Of a DNA stretch of 64,000 nucleotides, positions 35,373-44,395 are shown piece after piece; position 1 is the first letter of the stretch; every line of letters begins with the position of its first letter. The DNA comes from an uncultured Lachnospiraceae bacterium (GTDB lineage Bacteria > Bacillota > Clostridia > Lachnospirales > Lachnospiraceae), in contig CATOOV010000004.1 of NCBI GenBank assembly GCA_951801955.1, forward strand, positions 29,673 through 93,672. Direction: 5' to 3'. The notes under the pieces were generated by a model. The model saw only the letters and a program-made list of their open reading frames with translations. It did not search any database and was not told where the DNA came from. The position numbers and the translations under genes are program-made.

Positions 35373-35583
35373 TTTCTTCCTCCTCCCTCCACTCTAATAA
35401 TTCACCTGGCTGACACTGCAGCGCACGGCAAATCTTATCCAGTGTCTCTACTTTGATGGCTTTCGCTTTGCCATTTTTTAAAATAGAAATATTTGCCATG
35501 GTAATGCCAACTTTCTGAGAAAGCTGTGTGACGCTCATCTTCCTCTTTGCCAGCATAACATCTATATTAATAATAATTGCCAT
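35359..35583 (-). CDS. Small XRE-family helix-turn-helix regulator (YozG-like)
   Basis: 74 residues, almost only an HTH: VMLAKRKMSVTQLSQKVGIT (turn), MANISILKNGKAKAIKVETL (recognition), then CRALQCQPGELLEW. This compact form always seems to pair with DUF2975 membrane proteins, as here (the DUF2975 gene ends 76 bp upstream). It may repress its own operon through the perfect palindrome at 36210-36254 (inference). Confidence 0.93.
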   Translation of the reverse strand: MAIIINIDVMLAKRKMSVTQLSQKVGITMANISILKNGKAKAIKVETLDKICRALQCQPGELLEWREEEENAAE

Positions 35584-35659
35584 ATGCGTTTCCTCTTTCT
35601 ATACCTTTTGAAATGACCGAATGGTCCATAATGGGGTGCCAAGGATTCCCTTTTGTGAA

Positions 35660-36139
35660 TCATATTGTCAATTCATTTTCCTGCTGTATGTTTGCCGCCT
35701 TCTGCACCAGATGGGATAATGCTGCGGCGGCAACCGACACGGCAACACCTGCGAAATCCACAAACAGGGAACCAAGAAAAATTCCTGGATGATTCATATT
35801 GAAGAAAAACAGTACAAGGTTTGCCAGAAAAAAGTAACTGCTGTCAGCAAGTGCATACATAGAAATCCGTCTCAGATAAATGGAATTCAACATAGAAAAA
35901 GAATGGTCACCTGCAATCTCTGCCGTAATTTTCCAGCCATTGTAAAGCGCCAGATAACAGGGAACTGCAGTGATCCACAATACAACCATCCAGGGAACAT
36001 AACAATAAGAATACTCTGGATATGCCTGAACCATATCTTTTCCAAACATAGGCAGCAGATATCCATAAATTAAGATTCCGCAGGCTCCAATCCCAAGAAT
36101 CACGCCCCGAAGCCATACGCTTAAAGTCTTCTGTGTCAT
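35660..36139 (-). CDS. DUF2975 membrane protein
   Basis: 159 residues, four membrane segments (about 10-30, 48-68, 95-118, 125-148). PEYSYCYVPWMVVLWITAVP and the FSMLNSIYLRRIS loop fit DUF2975. Function unknown; the family accompanies YozG-like regulators. First gene of DUF2975-HTH-DUF4173, driven by the promoter at 36189-36216. Confidence 0.88.
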   Translation of the reverse strand: MTQKTLSVWLRGVILGIGACGILIYGYLLPMFGKDMVQAYPEYSYCYVPWMVVLWITAVPCYLALYNGWKITAEIAGDHSFSMLNSIYLRRISMYALADSSYFFLANLVLFFFNMNHPGIFLGSLFVDFAGVAVSVAAAALSHLVQKAANIQQENELTI

Positions 36140-36188
36140 AGTGATACCTCCTGATTTCGTCTATTCCAACCATGTGTGGTTTTCTTTT

Positions 36189-36216
36189 ATTATATCTCAA
36201 AAATACAAAAAGTCAA
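36189..36216 (-). promoter_or_regulatory. Promoter of the DUF2975-HTH-DUF4173 operon
   Basis: Minus strand TTGACT (36216-36211), 16-base spacer, TATAAT (36194-36189). The -35 lies inside one arm of the 36210-36254 palindrome. Confidence 0.65.
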
Positions 36217-36254
36217 TATATTTTTATTGTATTTCAATAAAAATATATTGACTT
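36210..36254. promoter_or_regulatory. Perfect palindrome, probable operator
   Basis: Two 20-base arms (AAGTCAATATATTTTTATTG and its exact inverse) flank a 5-base loop TATTT. One arm contains the -35 box of the operon promoter, so a bound repressor would block it. Confidence 0.7.
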
Positions 36255-36361
36255 GTCTGATTGACCCGTCTCTGCATCAGATCGCCGACAGTATTTTTAA
36301 AAATTAAATCCTCACAGGAACAAAAAACAAAAGACATCCTGGCCGTTGACCTCTGGCATGC

Positions 36362-37027
36362 TTAATCATCTGCCTCTCTCACCTCAAACCCGCCTGCCGA
36401 TAAAATATCTTTCGCGTTCTGCATATTCTGCTGTCCCACAATTTTTACACAGCCTCCATTTGTTGCCGCCTCTTGATAAAAAATTTTCTGCATCTGGCTT
36501 CTGTCCATGTAAATTCCCTCCGAGGGCATTGTAAGAATCCCAGAAATTCTTCCAATCCATGTTTGTCCTTTCTCGTTTGCCGCTGATACTTGAAGTTCCT
36601 GGTATTTTCCCATCCACTCTGAGATCTGGCTCTTTCCAGGGCTGTTGCCATAGCTGTCCACAAAAAGGGAGAAACTGTCCTTCCCCCAAAAAAACAGAGG
36701 TGTATTTCCCATAGAAATTTCCCCCTGTACATCCTTCCATTTCAACGGATAACGCTCCAGGTCAATCCCTGTCACAACTGCATCCAAGGTGTACTCTTCC
36801 AGCTTAATCGTTACCCGGCAGGAAGAAAAGGGGATAAATTCATACAGTCCTTCGATCTTATCCAGCTCCTGTATCACAGATTCCTGTAATTGCGTATCTG
36901 CCTGAATGATAAAAGCAAAGGATTTCTGCTGCTGCATCCAGAACTCCCCCCATGTCGCCAATAAAAAAACCATCGCGATTCCCAGCAAACAAAAAACGAT
37001 GTCTTTGTATCTATTCCGTTTCCCCAT
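36362..37027 (-). CDS. Membrane-anchored extracytoplasmic protein of an ABC system
   Basis: 221 residues. One N-terminal helix (9-27) and a long outside domain. TLDAVVTGIDLERYPLKWKD and FLDSYG-type texts (SLFVDSYGNSPGKSQISEWM) recall the extracytoplasmic domain of MacB/FtsX permeases but no permease helices follow. It overlaps the gene upstream by 17 bases and ends the six-gene operon. No precise family recognised. Confidence 0.8.
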   Translation of the reverse strand: MGKRNRYKDIVFCLLGIAMVFLLATWGEFWMQQQKSFAFIIQADTQLQESVIQELDKIEGLYEFIPFSSCRVTIKLEEYTLDAVVTGIDLERYPLKWKDVQGEISMGNTPLFFWGKDSFSLFVDSYGNSPGKSQISEWMGKYQELQVSAANEKGQTWIGRISGILTMPSEGIYMDRSQMQKIFYQEAATNGGCVKIVGQQNMQNAKDILSAGGFEVREADD

Positions 37028-38597
37028 AACCGCTTCTCCTCTGGTAATATTTCATCCTCAAATAAAGCCAAACAATCACAAGGATTAAGGCTAGAATCAC
37101 ACCTGCCACAATGGTAATCCACCATTGATTCGTCTTTGGCTTTTCTTTTTCCACTTTTAACTCCACAATCTTAGGCTCCTGGATGGACGTGCGGATCTCT
37201 AATTCCTGCTCGTTTGCTTCGCCTTGTTCATTTTCATAAGATAAAATCACTTTTCCTATGGTATCTCCATATTTGTCCCCAGCGCCCTCAATCAAATTGC
37301 CCTGCTCATCCATATCCAATGTTCCGGCAAAAACCTGGATCTCTCCAGGAGCGGCTGCACCTCCTTCCAAAGTTCCCACAAACAACTCTCCCTGGGGGAA
37401 CAACCCTTTCCCCTCCACCCTGACTTTTGCATTATAAACAGCAGAAAGACCTGTGTTCTGCACCTGGAAAGCCAGAATCTGCGTGTCAGAAGCATAGATC
37501 GTTTCTGGAAAAGAGAGGTTTGCAAGCTCGGCATGTTGAGGCTGGCTGACAGATATGCCGACTGTCTCCGTAGAATTGTAACTGTTTCCCTTTTCATCTT
37601 CATACTCAATCTGGAACTGCACCGAAACTGGTTCTGCGGCTGCTTTTTTTACGGCTGACAAACTTTGCGATAAATCCATGGTGTTTTTTGGGGAAACCCT
37701 TTCAAAATACCAAGATGTTTTCTCAAATATCAAATCTTTGCCATCAAAAAGCAAGGTTACCTTAACATTTTCTATGGCATGGCTGCCGCTGCAGTTTTGT
37801 ATGGAAAGATTCCATAATACACTGCTTCCGGCTTCCAGTGGCTTCCCCTGTAAACTGTCCTGGTAAACCATCAAACGAGGCTGGCTGTTCTTTTCCTCCT
37901 CACCCGTCTGCGGCGGGTCGCTTGAGAGCTGGGGCGGCTCATATTCAAAATTTTCTTCCCCACCCTCTGAAAGATCCGGTGTTTGTGGTTCCTCCAGGGC
38001 ATCCGCCGTGCCATTTTCCTCTGGTTTTCCACAAACCTGGGCTCTCCCATCTGTGATTTCCACATAAATGATAAATTCCTGGTGGACAACATAAGGATTG
38101 GTAGAATCTTTAGACGAAACCCCCTTTCGGCTAACACTTTTGGATGTCTTGTCTGCACTTTTGGATGCCTCGTCTGCACTTTTGGATCCCTTGTCTGCAA
38201 TTCCTGTGCCCTCTGCCCATACGTGCAGCGGAAATTGTCCATTGACTCGGTCCTTTTTCAGCTTAATTTGGCATTGATAGAGATACACGCCTTCCTTGGA
38301 CTGCTTGACCCGCTTTTGATAGTTTTTATAATAAAAGGGGCTGTTTTCCTCCTTTTCAAAATCTATGCCAACGGTAATCCGGTTTCCTTTCATCTTTGTG
38401 TCAGAAACAAAGGGAACTACCAGCGTCATGGTATCTTTCTCAATGGTAGGCTCGTAGCCCTTGGCAAAGGAGGACTTCATCCCTTTATATTTATGGCTGG
38501 TATCAATGGAAATCCTGCCCTGGGCATTACTATCCATTGGATTCAAATGAAACAACAACACGATGGCAAACACCAGCCAAAACCCTTTCCTTGTCAT
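37011..38597 (-). CDS. Secreted membrane-anchored protein with CARDB-like beta domains
   Basis: 528 residues. Signal peptide (1-25), a beta domain, a repeat-like Lys/Ser/Asp stretch (SKSADEASKSADKTSKSV, about 140-160), an acidic Pro-rich linker (200-245), then two Ig/CARDB-like domains (VLWNLSIQNCSGSHAIENVK and ILAFQVQNTGLSAVYNAKV). A C-terminal helix (WWITIVAGVILALILVIVWL) and a basic tail anchor it. It overlaps the ATPase gene by 4 bases (ATGA). Probably an outside partner of the ABC transporter. Confidence 0.85.
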   Translation of the reverse strand: MTRKGFWLVFAIVLLFHLNPMDSNAQGRISIDTSHKYKGMKSSFAKGYEPTIEKDTMTLVVPFVSDTKMKGNRITVGIDFEKEENSPFYYKNYQKRVKQSKEGVYLYQCQIKLKKDRVNGQFPLHVWAEGTGIADKGSKSADEASKSADKTSKSVSRKGVSSKDSTNPYVVHQEFIIYVEITDGRAQVCGKPEENGTADALEEPQTPDLSEGGEENFEYEPPQLSSDPPQTGEEEKNSQPRLMVYQDSLQGKPLEAGSSVLWNLSIQNCSGSHAIENVKVTLLFDGKDLIFEKTSWYFERVSPKNTMDLSQSLSAVKKAAAEPVSVQFQIEYEDEKGNSYNSTETVGISVSQPQHAELANLSFPETIYASDTQILAFQVQNTGLSAVYNAKVRVEGKGLFPQGELFVGTLEGGAAAPGEIQVFAGTLDMDEQGNLIEGAGDKYGDTIGKVILSYENEQGEANEQELEIRTSIQEPKIVELKVEKEKPKTNQWWITIVAGVILALILVIVWLYLRMKYYQRRSGYGETE

Positions 38598-39232
38598 AAT
38601 TCCCGCATCCTCCCTCCGTCCATCTCATACACCTTGTCACATAAAATCCGAATGTCTTCGCTGTTATGGCTGGCAAGTATCATGGTCTTTCCCTGCCTTT
38701 TTAATTCCAGGAGAAGGTTCCTGATATCTGCCACTCCATGTTTATCCAACCCGTTAAATGGTTCATCCAAAATCAAAAATTCTGGATCTTCCATAATTGC
38801 TTGGGCTATCCCTAGGCGCTGCCGCATTCCCAAGGAATACTTCGAGACGGCTTTTTTTAGACTTGGTTCTAAACCAACTTTTTTTATTATATTTCGAATA
38901 TCCTCCTTCGAAATCTTGTTTTTAAGCCCCGCAAGAATCTCCAGATTTTTCATCCCTGTCAGATTTGGCAAAAAACCAGGGGTCTCTATAATGACCCCGA
39001 TACTGTCTGGAAAATCAATTTCCGCTCCAATGACTTTTCCTCCCACACGGATGATTCCCTCTGTTACGGGAAGAAACCCACAGATGCATTTCATCAACAC
39101 CGTCTTCCCAGAACCATTATTGCCGGAAAATCCATACACTTTGCCCTGCTCCATACAAACATTGATATCAGACAACACCTCATCATCCTTAAATTTTTTT
39201 GTCACATGTATGATCTCTATATAAGGTTCCAT
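38594..39232 (-). CDS. ABC transporter ATP-binding protein
   Basis: 212 residues from the ATG at 39232, 8 bases after GGGGGA; an in-frame TTG lies two codons upstream. Walker A GNNGSGKT, signature YSLGMRQRLGIAQA, Walker B FLILDEPFNGLD and switch His (ASHNSED) are present. It belongs to the group that serves ABC-2-like permeases. Operon partner of the two membrane proteins upstream and the CARDB-like protein downstream. Confidence 0.95.
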   Translation of the reverse strand: MEPYIEIIHVTKKFKDDEVLSDINVCMEQGKVYGFSGNNGSGKTVLMKCICGFLPVTEGIIRVGGKVIGAEIDFPDSIGVIIETPGFLPNLTGMKNLEILAGLKNKISKEDIRNIIKKVGLEPSLKKAVSKYSLGMRQRLGIAQAIMEDPEFLILDEPFNGLDKHGVADIRNLLLELKRQGKTMILASHNSEDIRILCDKVYEMDGGRMREL

Positions 39233-39245
39233 ATACAAAATCCCC

Positions 39246-39965
39246 CTATTCTATTTCCTGCAGCCTTCCATACAAAAGCAGGCTGTGAAGAAGCATCACC
39301 ACAACAGAGAACACTGCAATAAACATCCAGATCCCCGTGCCATCCACGCCCCAGTCCTGCTGGCACTTTACCCACTCCGCCGGATAAAGGGCATAAAACT
39401 CTGTAAAATAACGTTCCTTCAAAATAATAAGCATATAGTAACTGACAAAAGGCAGCCCATAAGCCATATAATAATTTTCAGATACCGCTGCAAAAATTCC
39501 AGAAACTTCTGCCATAATCCCCCCTATCAGAGAGATACGCAAGAGTACTGACGCCGGTTTCCAAAACATCTGCCATGTTATGATACCTTGGAACTCCACC
39601 GGAAACAAAAAAAGAAAACAACACAGCAAAAGCCCCGCGCCAGCAAAGAAAAACGGAAGGAATCCACCAGCATAAATTTGCAATGTTTTCCTTTTGACAT
39701 ATTCCGTCCGGTTCATTTTTAAGATATACAGTTTTAAAAATCCTGTGGAAGATTCCCGCACATAGGAGGCGCCCACTGGAAGCACTGCCGCCGCTGGAAT
39801 CAGAAAAAGAAGAATCTGTGCCTCCAATGCCTCCTGGAGAAACTTTAAAAAACTCCCCGTTTCCAAAGGGGGTTTTACCTGATAAAATGGAAATCCTACC
39901 ATCATTGCGGCAGCGCAAATCACAGATGCAGTCCACAATCCCTTTTCATGTAATAGTTCTTTCAT
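39246..39965 (-). CDS. ABC-2-like membrane protein (permease 2)
   Basis: 239 residues with six predicted helices. Starts MKELLHEKGLWTASVICAAA. YVRESSTGFLKLYILKMNRTEYVKRKTLQI is a cytoplasmic coupling-type segment. Probably the second permease subunit of the ABC transporter. Gaps of 13 bp to the ATPase and 23 bp to the other permease. Substrate unknown. Confidence 0.85.
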   Translation of the reverse strand: MKELLHEKGLWTASVICAAAMMVGFPFYQVKPPLETGSFLKFLQEALEAQILLFLIPAAAVLPVGASYVRESSTGFLKLYILKMNRTEYVKRKTLQIYAGGFLPFFFAGAGLLLCCFLFLFPVEFQGIITWQMFWKPASVLLRISLIGGIMAEVSGIFAAVSENYYMAYGLPFVSYYMLIILKERYFTEFYALYPAEWVKCQQDWGVDGTGIWMFIAVFSVVVMLLHSLLLYGRLQEIE

Positions 39966-39988
39966 AAATTTCCTTCTCCATTCTGAAA

Positions 39989-40888
39989 CTACAGACCCTC
40001 TCCGGTAAAAGAAGAAAAATTATATTTTTTTAAGGTCCGAAAAGAAAGGAACGATAATCCCAATAGGATCATTAGAAACATCATACAAGACTGCCAGATG
40101 GACGGAAGCACATCGTAACCAAAATCATGCATTCCATAGGTTGCATGGTTTAAAGGGCTGATCCAGCCTGTAATCCTTCTGACCCAAAACATTTCGTACT
40201 CTTCTTTCTGCAGTATTTTTGCTAATACTTTTGGATTTAACAAAAAACCAAGGAGGCTATAAGAAAGCCCTGCTGCAATTGCCGCTTTCTTCCCTTTTTT
40301 CATCTGGAAATACAACATCAAAAAGCTTAAGGTCAAGGCATAGCCAAAGAGCAGCAGCATAATTTGGGCACTGCATGAAAAGGGGCTGGTGCTCTCCATC
40401 ACCTTAACGGTGGAGGGGACAGAGAGATCTTTGCCCATTGGGGAATATGCAAGCAATGCCGCTGTCTTGCTCCACAAATTTCCTGGAAATGTTTTTTGCA
40501 TACACAACAAGCTGGTGACCAAAAGCACATAGAGCATATAAATTGCCGTGACCAAAAATATATAAATCAGTTGTGCTAAAAGCCACCTGCCCTTTTTCAT
40601 GCGAAGCAGCATATAAGGCGTAAAAGGGCTTAACTTTGGCAAGTCGATAAACAATAAAATTAACAGCAGCGAACACAACAATATGGAGGTGGAATCCCCA
40701 AAGGTCCATATAAACGGTTCCAACGCCTGCATCGGCGCCTCATAATAATCGGAAACCATCATGGCACGGTTGCTGAGAAAAAAACATAATACAAAGGAAA
40801 ACAAAAATGTGATTATGATTCTTGGATTTTTATAAAATCCAAGAAAATTCCATCTCACAACCGCAACCGTCTGTTTCAACGCTTCCAT
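39989..40888 (-). CDS. ABC-2-like membrane protein (permease 1)
   Basis: 299 residues from the ATG at 40888, after AAAGGAGAGGGG; the longer frame upstream runs into the lipoprotein gene. Six or seven helices. VRWNFLGFYKNPRIIITFLF resembles the N-terminal coupling region of ABC-2 proteins. It lies 25 bp after the lipoprotein gene and is in the same operon. Confidence 0.85.
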   Translation of the reverse strand: MEALKQTVAVVRWNFLGFYKNPRIIITFLFSFVLCFFLSNRAMMVSDYYEAPMQALEPFIWTFGDSTSILLCSLLLILLFIDLPKLSPFTPYMLLRMKKGRWLLAQLIYIFLVTAIYMLYVLLVTSLLCMQKTFPGNLWSKTAALLAYSPMGKDLSVPSTVKVMESTSPFSCSAQIMLLLFGYALTLSFLMLYFQMKKGKKAAIAAGLSYSLLGFLLNPKVLAKILQKEEYEMFWVRRITGWISPLNHATYGMHDFGYDVLPSIWQSCMMFLMILLGLSFLSFRTLKKYNFSSFTGEGL

Positions 40889-40913
40889 GATCCCCTCTCC
40901 TTTAACCCAAACT

Positions 40914-42431
40914 TTAATACCCAAGCTCACGGTCAATGACCGTGCCATCGATGGCATTGATGGTCATAAAACTCTGTGTCGAATATTCCCCAGAATTTTT
41001 TTCCGAATACTCCTCGGATTCTGCGTCAAATCCCCCGAAAAAGTCCCATGCTGGCACTAAAAGCCCTTGGTCATTGTCCGAGGTAGGATCATAGATTCTG
41101 GTATACCCCAGGGCAATCTTCCTGATATGGTAGGTCCGTTTCTTTTCAAATTCTGCAATATCAGCATTGGACACTTCCATCATCTGTTCATAAATTTTCA
41201 TGATACTGTCGAAATCCATCAATTTGACTTGTTCTGTCTGAACGGCTCCAATTTCATAAGGATTGTATATTTCCACTGTCTGGATGCCGTCTTCCCCCAC
41301 AATGATATCGCATCTCTCATAGCTCCAGGGTTCCAAGGTGCTGTCCATATCTTCCAATCCGCCCCCGTAAGAACTGGTATACGTGACCGGCGCCCCATCC
41401 AGCATCCTGGAAAAATGAAACAGATAGCCAGCATCCAGTACATTGTCTTCCCGTGCCCCGCCTTCCCCATGGTAGAATACGGTATAATCCCAGCCATAAA
41501 CCTCGAAACCCCAGCCGAGTTTTTCCACTTTTTCTTTTGCTATCTTTTCTGCTTCCTCCAAAGAAATGTTTGTCTTCCCTTTGATAAAATCTTCAGAAAG
41601 TTTGTTTCTCTCAGTGCCTTCCCCATCGAGCAAATATTCTCCCTCTGTCCAAGAAGTAAATTCCCTTACATCTGGCACATCATCCCTAATTTTCGAGATC
41701 TGGAATTTTATATCTGGGGCAAGCGCATAGCTGATTTGATAATCGTAAGTTCCCTGATCTGTCTCAGCGATTCCAAAAAAACCGTCCTCATCCACTTCCT
41801 TAGTCTGTTCCTCCCCTTTTCCATCCAGATATTCCAACCCAAATGATGGCTTGACTTCTTCTTTCACCACTTCCGTGGGCGCATCTTTCATATCTTCCTC
41901 ATCCCGTGCGATCACATCATCAATATCAAAATACAACTGTCCATTTTCATCCTTTCCATGTTCATATGGATCCAAATTTCCCTCTGCCTTGTACTTTTTG
42001 AGCCTGGTAATCTCTTCCTGGTACTGCTCTTTGGTCCATTCTGAATAAGTGTGCCCGCTGTAAAATTTTGCCCCCTCAAAAAATGCCTTAGATACCGTAT
42101 CGATCATATCTTGATTTACTTCCTTTGCCGACACTTCATACGTATTCATGGTACTTGCCTCTGGCAAAAGAACCTCTGCATCCGTATCGATCACAAGCGC
42201 TCCATTTTCATAGGTCTCCTGGTTTTTGTACTCTTCGGGCGCCCCCAAAGATTCTCTCAGGGATGCGGCTGTATCTTCTCCGCTTTCGTATTTCTCTACA
42301 CTTTTTGTCCCTTTTTCTTTGACAATGGCATCTTTGGGCGTCTCCTGGCATCCTGCCAGAATACTGATACAAAGCCCTGCTGCTATGATTCGTTTCAATT
42401 TCTTCATAAATAAAATCTTTTCTGTTGTCAT
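40914..42431 (-). CDS. Large lipoprotein, first gene of the ABC operon
   Basis: 505 residues from the ATG at 42431, 5 bases after AGGAGG (several upstream ATGs are in frame but without sites). A signal peptide ends in the lipobox ILAGC, so the protein is anchored outside by lipid. The mature part is acidic and soluble, with EEAEKIAKEKVEKLGW reminiscent of PepSY-like segments and a C-terminal FMTINAIDGTVIDRELGY. It may bind the ligand of the transporter or act in immunity/sensing. No clear family. Confidence 0.85.
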   Translation of the reverse strand: MTTEKILFMKKLKRIIAAGLCISILAGCQETPKDAIVKEKGTKSVEKYESGEDTAASLRESLGAPEEYKNQETYENGALVIDTDAEVLLPEASTMNTYEVSAKEVNQDMIDTVSKAFFEGAKFYSGHTYSEWTKEQYQEEITRLKKYKAEGNLDPYEHGKDENGQLYFDIDDVIARDEEDMKDAPTEVVKEEVKPSFGLEYLDGKGEEQTKEVDEDGFFGIAETDQGTYDYQISYALAPDIKFQISKIRDDVPDVREFTSWTEGEYLLDGEGTERNKLSEDFIKGKTNISLEEAEKIAKEKVEKLGWGFEVYGWDYTVFYHGEGGAREDNVLDAGYLFHFSRMLDGAPVTYTSSYGGGLEDMDSTLEPWSYERCDIIVGEDGIQTVEIYNPYEIGAVQTEQVKLMDFDSIMKIYEQMMEVSNADIAEFEKKRTYHIRKIALGYTRIYDPTSDNDQGLLVPAWDFFGGFDAESEEYSEKNSGEYSTQSFMTINAIDGTVIDRELGY

Positions 42432-42613
42432 AGGCTCCTCCTGCTTTTTCATTCCAATTATGTGATTCTGCATTTTTGATTTTAAATTTTTGTTTAAAGG
42501 GCTGGGCTGCCCCAATGCCTGCCGTAAACACGCCGACGGCATCCCTGAATCCCTAACTAAAATCATAGCAGTTTCTTTTTTTCAAATATTCATCCAATTG
42601 TAAAGGATCCGTA

Positions 42614-42967
42614 AACGGCTCCTTACAGCTAAATAAGTAATTGCGAAACTACTAATTTGTTGAAATTTCATGCACAATTAATACAATTTATAAAAATATT
42701 TTCCTTCCTACGAAATGCTAGGCGCACCAAGCATTCCACCAAGCCTTTTACTGCAAAAATTATGTTCAGCAGAGGCTTCCATGATTTTTAAGTCTTTTCC
42801 TTAGTTTGTCAGCTTTCTGACATAGAGGGATACCCTTGCGGTGTGGTTACATGGTGCTAAAATGCATTTCTTAGCTTTTGTAGAAGAAAATATTCCATTT
42901 AAATTGTGTATGAAATTAGTACAATTATTGAGTTTCGCAATTACCTAAAAACATGTAAGGAGCCGTT
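42614..42967. repeat. Terminal-inverted-repeat element, copy 2 (complete)
   Basis: AACGGCTCCTTAC at the left end matches GTAAGGAGCCGTT at the right end. Inside, GTAATTGCGAAACT pairs with AGTTTCGCAATTAC and imperfect pairing continues for about 100 bp per arm. The centre (42705-42890) matches 9068-9250. It makes up over half of the 651-bp gap 42432-43082. Confidence 0.85.
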
Positions 42968-42988
42968 ATGAAAAACGCCGTCAGCTGC

Positions 42989-43066
42989 CTAGTGTACTGT
43001 CTGTATTATATCTGGTGAAAATTAAACAAGGAAGTTTGCCTGAATATAATGCAGACAGTACACTAG
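42989..43066. repeat. Short inverted repeat at the histidine-kinase 3' side
   Basis: CTAGTGTACTGTCTGTATTATA at one end is nearly the inverse of TATAATGCAGACAGTACACTAG at the other (78 bp overall). It lies 16 bp beyond the kinase stop codon and could terminate its transcript, though no U-run is present. Confidence 0.65.
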
Positions 43067-43082
43067 CAGCAAGCCCTAAGCA

Positions 43083-44390
43083 TTACAATCTCATCATAAT
43101 ATTGGAAATAAATTCTTTGTCTTCCACATAAAATTCTGCAATGCCATGATATTTTTCGGCAATTGTACGGATAGACGACAAACCAATGGAACTTCCCTCT
43201 GTTTTTGTGGAAAAAAAACGGCCGTCTTTTTCCTTTGCCTTCCCATCAAAACTATTTGCCATAACAATATAGAAGGAGCCAGGCGTATCTGTATCGGCAG
43301 TGAGATTAATATAGCGTTCCCTCTGGCTTACCGTTTTACATGCATAGATCGCATTATCCAGAAGATTCCCAAAAAGAATACTGACGTCTATTTCAGAAAA
43401 ATCTGCTTGATCTGGAATTTGAACCTGTAAATTCATCTGAATCCCGGAATCTTTTGCAAGATTGGCATAGTAAGATAAGATTGCATTCACCCCTGCATTA
43501 CGGCAAAAAACAGACTGCTGCCCATAACTGGAAAATACTTTGTGGTAATCATTCGTATACTGCTGCAGCTCATCGTACTGCCTATTTTGAATCAATTCCC
43601 CTACCGTCGCCATGACATGTTTGAAATCATGGCGCAGCCGGCTTGTCTGTTCCATATAAGCCTGCAGGGACTGGTATTGCGCGATCTGTGCCTGATATAC
43701 AAATGCTGTCTTTTCCGCCGCATATTTTTCAGCAGCGGAAACTGCAATCTGGTAAAATAAAAATTGGAACATAAGAAAGAAAAATAACAGAATAAAATCG
43801 ACCAAAAGATAAAGAAAAAAAATTTTTCCAATCCGCACATTTGCATAATCCAAAGGGCACATCATCAAATTGCAAAAAGTAATCAAGGCAGGAATCACCC
43901 AGACAGTCCGCCAGACAGATTTCGAATGAAAGTTTTCAAATATCCAAGTTAATTTATTCCGAACTAAGTAAAAAAGCCCTAAAATCAATAAACTGATTAG
44001 ATATTGGACCGTAATCCCATACATACAATACCCATGCATATCTTTGTGCGGATTCAGCATTGCCTCTGTCATATCATTGGCAAGCCCGGCAAAAGACAGC
44101 GCGGCAGTTGCACACAGAAACAAATACCATAGTTTTCGTTTCTCCAAATTTACGACAGAAAAATATCCCAAAGCCAGAATGGACATGATTGGAATAAAAA
44201 ATACATTATTGTAGTAATTTCCCTTGGCACAGAGATAGCCAAAAAAGAAACAGATCGCGGCAACGACCGCCGTTACCAAAAAGTACAGTTTGGGAAGGGA
44301 AACCTTAATCCATTTTTTTACGGGCATAAAACAGATAAATACTCCAGGGATAATTACTGCAAATTCTACCGCCCTATTTAATATTAGCAT
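43083..44390 (-). CDS. AgrC-like sensor histidine kinase (GHKL)
   Basis: 435 residues. Six hydrophobic segments fill residues 1-215. The dimerisation helix has LRHDFKHVMATVGELI with the phospho-acceptor His, and the ATPase has NLLDNAIYAC (N box) and GSSIGLSSIRTIAEKYHG (G box). This HPK10/GHKL type partners LytTR regulators and often senses peptides. The regulator gene ends 6 bp upstream of its start. No AgrD/AgrB-like genes were found next to it. Confidence 0.92.
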   Translation of the reverse strand: MLILNRAVEFAVIIPGVFICFMPVKKWIKVSLPKLYFLVTAVVAAICFFFGYLCAKGNYYNNVFFIPIMSILALGYFSVVNLEKRKLWYLFLCATAALSFAGLANDMTEAMLNPHKDMHGYCMYGITVQYLISLLILGLFYLVRNKLTWIFENFHSKSVWRTVWVIPALITFCNLMMCPLDYANVRIGKIFFLYLLVDFILLFFFLMFQFLFYQIAVSAAEKYAAEKTAFVYQAQIAQYQSLQAYMEQTSRLRHDFKHVMATVGELIQNRQYDELQQYTNDYHKVFSSYGQQSVFCRNAGVNAILSYYANLAKDSGIQMNLQVQIPDQADFSEIDVSILFGNLLDNAIYACKTVSQRERYINLTADTDTPGSFYIVMANSFDGKAKEKDGRFFSTKTEGSSIGLSSIRTIAEKYHGIAEFYVEDKEFISNIMMRL

Positions 44391-44395
44391 GAGAA

